DNA of 11,297 nt from positions 1-11,297 of the forward strand of contig DOUV01000702.1 in the NCBI GenBank assembly GCA_003520455.1, in the 5' to 3' direction. The position numbers and the translations under genes were made by a program. Shown here in pieces: positions 7,122 through 11,297 of this stretch. This DNA comes from Chloroflexota bacterium (lineage in GTDB: Bacteria; Chloroflexota; Anaerolineae; Ardenticatenales; Ardenticatenaceae). The notes beneath the pieces were generated by a model. It saw only the letters and a program-made list of their open reading frames with translations, did not search any database and was not told the DNA's origin. The first letter of the stretch is position 1. Every line of letters starts with the position of its first letter.

Positions 7122-8063
7122 TTACAGCTCTGGAGTCGCTCCGAGTGCCAGAAGACTCTGGTCGGGTGCAGTCTCTCGGTCGGGCTTGTCGATTCCTATG
7201 ATCTGGCGGGCTTCTTCGGGGGTAGCAACCTCTCGACCGAGCTCCCGGGCAATCCGTACGACCTTTTCGACCAGGAGCGCATTGGTCTTGGCCAGCGTGC
7301 CATCCTCAAGATAAGGGTTATCTTCCCAACCCACTCGCACGTGACCGCCCATCATGATCGCCAAGGTCAGAATCTGCCACTGCATCGCCGGATCCATGAC
7401 ACTCACGTTCCAATTGATGCAAAGATCTTCGGGCAGGTGATCGACCAGGTAAATCAATGACTTGGGTGTTGGGGGAGTCCAGCAGCCACCAGGCCAGCCG
7501 AGAAAGAGGGTCGTCCAGATGGGTTCTGCGAGAAGCCCTTGCTTTGCAATAAACTGCATATTCCAAAAGGCGCCGGTGTGGAATGATTCGACTTCAACCT
7601 TGACGCCGTGTTCCAGCGCTGCCCGGCTGTAGCCTGCCAGTTCATCCCTGGGGTGGGAGGCGTACATCTCGTTGGCCGGAAATTGAGGATCGGGCTGGAA
7701 GAACTCATCATGGGCATTGAAGGCAATCGCCATCATGTCGGGCTTCAGGCCCATCAGGCGAATCTTCTCGTCAAACCGTGCGCTGGCGATGCCAAACTGC
7801 ATGATTGGGTCACAATCGGCTTTGATCTTCGCCTGCAGCGCCTTCCAGCCCTCGAAATTGGTTTGCGATAGCCTCCGCCCGTCGGCTTGAATATCTCGCT
7901 CGAGGGTGTGAACCCCATGAATGTGGGTGATACTCGCACCCGCATTGACAGCTCGGATGTACTCGGCCGCGACCGCCTCGAGATTCTCCGTTGGGGGACA
8001 TAAAGGATTGCCGGGATACGACATCGTCGAGTCAACGGTCACGGTGATAATGAGCTTGTCCAC
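7122..8063 (-). CDS. BKACE (DUF849) family beta-keto acid cleavage enzyme
   Basis: A 313-residue TIM-barrel protein of the BKACE family (formerly DUF849; type enzyme Kce, 3-keto-5-aminohexanoate cleavage). Family members use Zn2+ to condense a beta-keto acid with acetyl-CoA and give acetoacetate plus a new acyl-CoA. Seen directly: AGASITHIHG with His47 and His49 as Zn ligands, KVEVESFHTGAF at 155-166, TTLFLGWPGGCWTPP at 184-198, and GGHVRVGWEDNPYL at 239-252 with Arg243, Glu247 (third Zn ligand) and Asp248. The end, EVATPEEARQIIGI, is also typical. The segment after the HIH motif reads GVHTLER rather than the more usual V-R-D run, so this is a divergent member. The start is GTG at 8063 with GGAG about 10 nt upstream. 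It lies 16 bp after the alcohol dehydrogenase gene, suggesting that enzyme may generate its keto substrate. Confidence 0.92.
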   Translation of the reverse strand: MDKLIITVTVDSTMSYPGNPLCPPTENLEAVAAEYIRAVNAGASITHIHGVHTLERDIQADGRRLSQTNFEGWKALQAKIKADCDPIMQFGIASARFDEKIRLMGLKPDMMAIAFNAHDEFFQPDPQFPANEMYASHPRDELAGYSRAALEHGVKVEVESFHTGAFWNMQFIAKQGLLAEPIWTTLFLGWPGGCWTPPTPKSLIYLVDHLPEDLCINWNVSVMDPAMQWQILTLAIMMGGHVRVGWEDNPYLEDGTLAKTNALLVEKVVRIARELGREVATPEEARQIIGIDKPDRETAPDQSLLALGATPEL

Positions 8064-8079
8064 TTGGATGTTTCTCCAA

Positions 8080-9123
8080 TCAAGAAATGCGTGAGGTGGA
8101 TGAGTCGAAGGTCAACACGATGCGGCCAAGAGCCTCTGCCTCTCGCATGCACTCGTGCGCCTCGTTGACCTGGTCAATCGGGAATTCTTTCGCAACGATG
8201 GATTTCCACCGCGGGTCTGCCACCAACCGAATTGCCTCGACGGTGTTCTGCCTCCCGCCCGATCGCGTTCCGAGAATTTCCAGTTCATGCACGGCAATCT
8301 GGCGCGGGTCGAGGGCGTACCGTTCTTGAGTGTAGCCCAGGATGACGAGCCGTCCGCCGCGGCAAAGGCTGTTCACGCTTTCACTCAGGGTTTCCTCACT
8401 ACCGACCGCGTCGATGACGCAGTGCACACCTGACCCCTCTGTCAAGTCTTTTGCCGCTGTGGGGATATCGACGATCCTGGCGTTAAGCGCCTCGTCGGCG
8501 CCAAGTTCGCGGGCTCGTTGTTGCTCCCGCTCCGATCGGACGACGCTGATGACTCGTGCCCCATACGCTTTGCAGATCTGGACCGCGGCAGAGCCGCAGC
8601 CGCCGGTGCTGATGACCATTACCGTCTCGCCAGGACGCACCCGCCCCCGTTGAGCGGCGTGAACGCCAGTCACGACGGCATCAGCGATCACGGCTCCCTC
8701 CGTGAAAGAGAGCGTGCGCGGGAGAAGGAAGAGTTGTCGAGCGGGGATCTTGAAATACTCGGCGTAGCCCCCGGGATGTTTGAGGACGCCCATGATGCCA
8801 TCGAGGTTGACGCACTGTGTCTCGCGGTCAGTGCGGCAGTAGAAGCAGTGGCCGCATGTGAAGAAGATGTTGGGTACCACACGATCGCCAACCCTGAACC
8901 GAGTGACATTCGAGCCGACCTCGGCGATAACACCGGCTGGCTCGTGTCCCATCACAAAGGGCAGTTCGGGAGTGTAGCCCCAACCTTCCCGGATATGAAG
9001 ATCCGTTCCGCAGATGCCGCAAGCCTTTGTGCGGACGAGAATCTCGTCCGGTCCAATCCGAAGGTCTGGAACTTCCTGGATCCGTAGTGGCTGGCCGATC
9101 TCGTACAATACGGCCGCTTTCAT
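8080..9123 (-). CDS. Zinc-dependent medium-chain alcohol/polyol dehydrogenase (MDR family)
   Basis: A 347-residue cytoplasmic dehydrogenase of the sorbitol/threonine/alcohol dehydrogenase type, oxidising a secondary or primary alcohol with NAD(P)+. The N-terminal catalytic domain has ACGICGTDLH (34-43) with the catalytic-zinc Cys38, and GHEPAGV with His60 and Glu61. The structural-zinc set is complete: Cys90, Cys93, Cys96 and Cys104 in the CGHCFYC segment and its continuation. The Rossmann fold starts at VMVISTGGCGSAAVQICKA (168-186), a GGCGSA version of the glycine motif, with VVRSERE after the second strand and no acidic residue at its end, so cofactor preference is unclear. The ATG at 9123 has GAGGAG about 12 nt upstream. 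It follows the regulator gene by 123 bp and precedes the BKACE gene by 16 bp. A hydroxy acid or polyol converted to a beta-keto compound is a reasonable role, but not proven. Confidence 0.95.
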   Translation of the reverse strand: MKAAVLYEIGQPLRIQEVPDLRIGPDEILVRTKACGICGTDLHIREGWGYTPELPFVMGHEPAGVIAEVGSNVTRFRVGDRVVPNIFFTCGHCFYCRTDRETQCVNLDGIMGVLKHPGGYAEYFKIPARQLFLLPRTLSFTEGAVIADAVVTGVHAAQRGRVRPGETVMVISTGGCGSAAVQICKAYGARVISVVRSEREQQRARELGADEALNARIVDIPTAAKDLTEGSGVHCVIDAVGSEETLSESVNSLCRGGRLVILGYTQERYALDPRQIAVHELEILGTRSGGRQNTVEAIRLVADPRWKSIVAKEFPIDQVNEAHECMREAEALGRIVLTFDSSTSRIS

Positions 9124-9246
9124 TGTGACCCCGCTCCTCGCGTCTTTCGATACCAGTCGTCGTTCAATCCTCGAGCCTCGTGTACCGAAGTATCACTGCT
9201 TACTCGACGAGCCGCTTCTGCGTGGCAAGCGCGCATTCTAGAGAGA
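9124..9246 (-). promoter_or_regulatory. Leader between the IclR regulator gene and the catabolic genes
   Basis: This 123-bp gap has no gene. It is the longest gap before the metabolic genes and a possible second promoter site. It carries GGTATCGAAAG (minus strand, 9154-9144), which also occurs exactly in the leader of the solute-binding protein gene (7040-7030). I see no convincing -35/-10 pair and no terminator hairpin, so read-through from the regulator promoter is equally possible. Confidence 0.3.
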
Positions 9247-10047
9247 TCACACCATGACTTTGCTTTCACGGCCGTCGCTCTTGGGAGCGCCTAAAGCGGT
9301 TGACGTCTGCCGGGCTACCTCGACGACCGCCGCCGCGATGATTGGGAGTGTACCTGCTGTGACTCGAGTCGCCGGCCCCGAGATCCCGATCGCGGCGATA
9401 ACCTGACCACTGTGATCCAAGATTGGCGCGGCGATGCAGCGGACGCCCTCGATCGTCTCTTCGTCATCAATCGCATAGCCGGATTCTCGCACTCTATCCA
9501 GGTCGAGCTTCAAGGTCTCTCGGTCAGTGATGGTGCGCGGCGTACGCATCGGGAGTTTGTCTCGTGGCAGGAGGCGGTCAACCTCGGCTGGGGAGAGGAA
9601 CGCGATGATTGCTTTCCCGAGAGCCGAGCAATGCAACGGTCGCCGGGCGCCCAAGGAGTGATTGACGATGACTGTCTCCTGAGCTCGCTGCTGCCCCACG
9701 TAGACGATTTCTCCATCGTGTAGAACGCCGAGGTTGGCTGTCTCGCCAGTCTTATCGCGTAGCACGTTGAGAAAACGTGAAGCGACACTGAGCCAGTCCA
9801 TCTGCTCATGTACTTTACTGTTGAGTTCGAACAATTTGGCGGGATTGGCAACGAACTCGTGAGTTGATGGGTTCTGATTCAGATACCCCTTGACCACGAG
9901 AGTATAAAGCAGTCGGTAGGCTGTGCTCCTATCGACCCCGAGGACCTTTGCCAGGTCAGAGGGTTTGACGCCGCCGTCAACAGCCATTTCGAGGGCGATG
10001 AGACCACGCTCGAGCGATTGGACGAGGTTAGGGTTTTGCTTAGGCAT
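9247..10047 (-). CDS. IclR family transcriptional regulator
   Basis: A 266-residue DNA-binding regulator of the IclR family, which mostly control catabolic operons in response to small organic acids or sugar derivatives. The N-terminal winged helix-turn-helix spans about 8-70: SLERGLIALEMA, then KPSDLAKVLGVDRSTAYRLL as the helix-turn-helix and GYLNQNPSTHEFVA as the wing. The C-terminal ligand domain shows DGEIVYVGQQ (111-120), GARRPLHCSALGKAIIAFL (133-151), the Cys and Gly of the effector pocket, and GYAIDDEETIEGVRCIAAPI (190-209), all family hallmarks. The ATG at 10047 is preferred. An in-frame ATG at 10107 would fall inside the operator-like repeat and the probable -10, and the longer form from 10182 adds 45 non-family residues. 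The ribosome binding site is poor. As first gene of the cluster it probably controls itself and the genes downstream. Confidence 0.93.
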   Translation of the reverse strand: MPKQNPNLVQSLERGLIALEMAVDGGVKPSDLAKVLGVDRSTAYRLLYTLVVKGYLNQNPSTHEFVANPAKLFELNSKVHEQMDWLSVASRFLNVLRDKTGETANLGVLHDGEIVYVGQQRAQETVIVNHSLGARRPLHCSALGKAIIAFLSPAEVDRLLPRDKLPMRTPRTITDRETLKLDLDRVRESGYAIDDEETIEGVRCIAAPILDHSGQVIAAIGISGPATRVTAGTLPIIAAAVVEVARQTSTALGAPKSDGRESKVMV

Positions 10048-10098
10048 TTTAACTGACGTGGGCTGTGCTGTGAGAGCGGTTCTACCGGACCCACAGGT

Positions 10099-10139
10099 GT
10101 GTTGCATAATACGCACAGTATGTTTATATTGCGCAACAC
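10099..10139 (-). promoter_or_regulatory. Operator-like inverted repeat with overlapping promoter of the IclR gene
   Basis: Two 13-bp arms face each other: GTGTTGCATAATA (10099-10111) and the complement of 10127-10139, GTGTTGCGCAATA. They agree at 11 of 13 positions and are separated by 15 bp. The right arm contains the perfect palindrome TTGCGCAA (10129-10136), and the left its imperfect copy TTGCATAA. On the minus strand TTGCGC (10136-10131) and TATTAT (10111-10106) could serve as -35 and -10, although the 19-base spacer is long. Transcription would start near 10098, giving a leader of about 50 nt to the ATG at 10047. A regulator bound here would cover the promoter, as expected for autoregulation by the adjacent IclR protein. 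Confidence 0.6.
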
Positions 10140-10293
10140 TGTACCGTATTTTCGTCGGTTTGTCAAGGGTTGGTCGCTCCATCAGTGCTCGAGTCGCTCC
10201 GCACGTAAGCGTGGAGCGAAGCCTGATTTCGACGTAGAACAGGTGATCGGTGTCGTCCCTTTGACAAAACGCCAGGAGTGGTTTGAAAATCAG

Positions 10294-10340
10294 CTTGCCC
10301 CAATGCGGGTGGGCAAGTTCAGAGTGAAGCGGTCTTCACT
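10294..10340. repeat. Two tandem perfect hairpins
   Basis: CTTGCCC (10294-10300) pairs with GGGCAAG (10311-10317) around a 10-base loop. Five bases later AGTGAAG (10323-10329) pairs with CTTCACT (10334-10340) around the tetraloop CGGT, followed by TTTAT on the plus strand. Both stems are 7 bp without mismatch. Possible roles are a weak bidirectional terminator, a small structured RNA, or the edge of an old mobile element, since the transposase remnant begins about 40 bp further on. Confidence 0.4.
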
Positions 10341-10378
10341 TTATGCCCTCGGGATCGCGCGAGCAGACAACGAAATAA

Positions 10379-10971
10379 TATCTGCGCGGGCTGCTCTCGC
10401 CAGCGGAACGCAAGAACGGCTGGCAGGTGGCCGAAGCGGTGGGGAACGTACGGCCAGACCGGACGCAACGGCTGTTGGATCAAGTGCCCTGGGAGGCGGA
10501 TGCGGCGCGGGACATTGCCGGATTTCGTGGTCGAGCAGTTAGGCGATCCCGATGGGATCGGGGGGGTGGACGAAACAAGCTTCGTCAAGAAAGGGATGTA
10601 CCCGGCGGGGGTCCAATGCCAATAGTGCGGCGCGGTCGGCAAACGCGAGAACTGTCAAGTGGCGACCGTCGTGAGCGATGCCGGCCGGCGTGGGCAGGCC
10701 TTCTTGGACCGCCAGCTCTCCTTACCGGCGTCGTGGTGCGAGGATGAGAGGTGCCGCACCCGGCCAAAGGTGCCAGCGGCGGTGGGCTTTGAGACCAGGT
10801 CGTAGCAGGCGATGTTGACGTTGGAATGCGCCCGGGCGCGGAGCGTGCCGAACCGCTGGGTGACGGGCAATGAGGTCTATGGCGATGCCGGCGACTTGTG
10901 CGACGCCATCCGTGCTCACGGAGGAAGCCAAGGGCGAAGCCGGCTTGGATCAGGTGGAGCGTACCAACCAG
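10379..10971 (+). pseudogene. IS701-like transposase remnant, multiply disrupted
   Basis: Translated pieces resemble IS701-family DDE transposases, which normally have about 400 residues. Piece one (10379 to about 10519) reads YLRGLLSPAERKNGWQVAEA and continues to PWEADAARDIA. A one-base shift, most simply an extra G near 10519-10521, moves the frame. Piece two (from 10521) reads DFVVEQLGDPDGIGGVDETS, FVKKGMYPAGVQ, then GKRENCQVATVVSDAG, RGQAFLDRQLSLPASW and NRWVTGNEVYGDAG. It carries in-frame TAG codons at 10623-10625, where the family usually has Tyr, and at 10803-10805. The second catalytic Asp, expected in the GDEVYG motif, is Asn. Piece three (about 10918-10971, another frame) reads EEAKGEAGLDQVER, which belongs near the C-terminus, so roughly the region in between is deleted. 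The 5' end is lost: a TAA (10376-10378) precedes the first recognisable codon. It cannot encode a working transposase. No terminal inverted repeats or target duplication were found. Confidence 0.85.
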
Positions 10972-11012
10972 TGCAAGGATCGGGAGATCAAACCGTCGAG
11001 AGGCCCGGTATC

Positions 11013-11297
11013 CTACTCCGCCAACCGCTCGAGGGTGTGCTCGGCCTTATCTGCGGCGTACTTGGCACCGAGTTGCTCGAAGATCGCGCGGCTCTCGGCG
11101 GCCAGTTCACGAGCGCGGCTGGGGTTGCCGAGAATGTCGGCCTCGATCTCGGCTCGCAGGTGGAGGATGTAGGCGTAGACCGGAGAGGGGGCCGGGAGTT
11201 GCCAGGCCAGGTCGCGGGCCTCCTCCACCAGCCGTAGACCCTCGCCCAACCGGCCCTGCGCCGCCAGCGCTTTGCCCAGCTCGGCCAGCCCCTCGGC
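11013..11297 (-). CDS. TPR-repeat protein, partial (C-terminal 94 residues)
   Basis: The frame is open from the right edge to a TAG at 11015-11013 and gives 94 residues, so the gene starts outside the window. It is rich in Ala, Leu, Glu and Arg and shows two tetratricopeptide-like helical pairs: GLAELGKALAAQGRLGEGLR with VEEARDLA, and YAYILHLRAEIEADILG with SRARELAAESRAIFEQLGA. The final KYAADKAEHTLERLAE is a typical capping helix. Such C-termini occur in large ATP-binding or cyclase-domain regulators with long TPR arrays (AfsR, LuxR-type MalT-like, adenylate cyclase-TPR), but none of those domains is visible here, so only TPR repeat protein can be stated. It is likely unrelated to the catabolic cluster, being separated from it by the transposase remnant. 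Confidence 0.75.
   Translation of the reverse strand, partial: AEGLAELGKALAAQGRLGEGLRLVEEARDLAWQLPAPSPVYAYILHLRAEIEADILGNPSRARELAAESRAIFEQLGAKYAADKAEHTLERLAE

Larger units (their letters stand above)
10048..10378. other. 331-bp non-coding stretch right of the regulator
   Basis: No supported gene. A plus-strand open frame here has no family resemblance and runs out of frame into the transposase remnant. The stretch contains the AT-rich operator/promoter region of the regulator gene (10099-10139), an imperfect hairpin built on CGCTCC (10195-10200) and GGAGCG (10213-10218), and two perfect hairpins at 10294-10317 and 10323-10340. Confidence 0.6.

Noticed and set aside
8518..9087. 189-codon open frame on the plus strand
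   Set aside because: It lies wholly antisense to the alcohol dehydrogenase, whose zinc and cofactor motifs are complete. The plus-strand product has no family-like pattern, and such long mirror frames are common in GC-rich genes.
10099..10340. Idea that the repeats and hairpins form a CRISPR array or toxin-antitoxin locus
   Set aside because: There are no regularly spaced direct repeats and no small paired genes. The structures are inverted repeats and unlike each other.
10099..10542. 147-codon plus-strand open frame, possible divergent gene opposite the regulator
   Set aside because: It begins inside the regulator promoter and its last part reads the transposase remnant in the wrong frame. 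No family pattern is seen.

Overview
This window is almost entirely one minus-strand gene cluster that reads like a bacterial catabolic operon under an IclR-type regulator. The organism is not identifiable with certainty. The DNA is moderately GC-rich by eye. The solute-binding lipoprotein has a Tat-type signal followed by an Ala/Pro/Gln/Thr linker, and the right end carries a TPR-repeat protein and a decayed IS701-type transposase. That combination would fit Chloroflexota or a similar free-living soil or sediment lineage; this is inference only.

Reading in the direction of transcription (right to left), the cluster holds: an IclR regulator (10047-9247); a zinc-dependent MDR alcohol dehydrogenase (9123-8080); a BKACE/DUF849 beta-keto acid cleavage enzyme (8063-7122); a Tat-type solute-binding lipoprotein (7019-5664); two carbohydrate-type (CUT1) ABC permeases overlapping by ATGA (5630-4686 and 4689-3829); a phytanoyl-CoA dioxygenase-family Fe(II)/2-oxoglutarate oxygenase (3741-2776); an Ldh_2-family NAD(P)-dependent oxidoreductase (2657-1608); a xylose-isomerase-like TIM-barrel sugar isomerase/epimerase (1276-446); and the N-terminal part of an HpcH/HpaI-type class II aldolase that runs off the left edge (318-1). 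No ABC ATPase is present, so the importer would need one from elsewhere.

Right of the regulator there is a non-coding stretch with an operator-like inverted repeat and two tandem hairpins. Next comes a plus-strand IS701-like transposase pseudogene, broken by 5' truncation, a frameshift, two stop codons and an internal deletion. Last is the C-terminal end of a minus-strand TPR protein that enters from the right edge.

Working model (inference): a small, probably polyhydroxylated or organic-acid substrate is imported by the ABC system and modified by two dehydrogenases and an oxygenase. C-C cleavage could then occur through the BKACE enzyme (acetyl-CoA dependent) and the pyruvate-type aldolase. 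The combination of BKACE, PhyH oxygenase, Ldh_2 dehydrogenase, sugar isomerase and HpcH aldolase with one dedicated transporter does not match a pathway I can name, and it is the main candidate for an undescribed system here.
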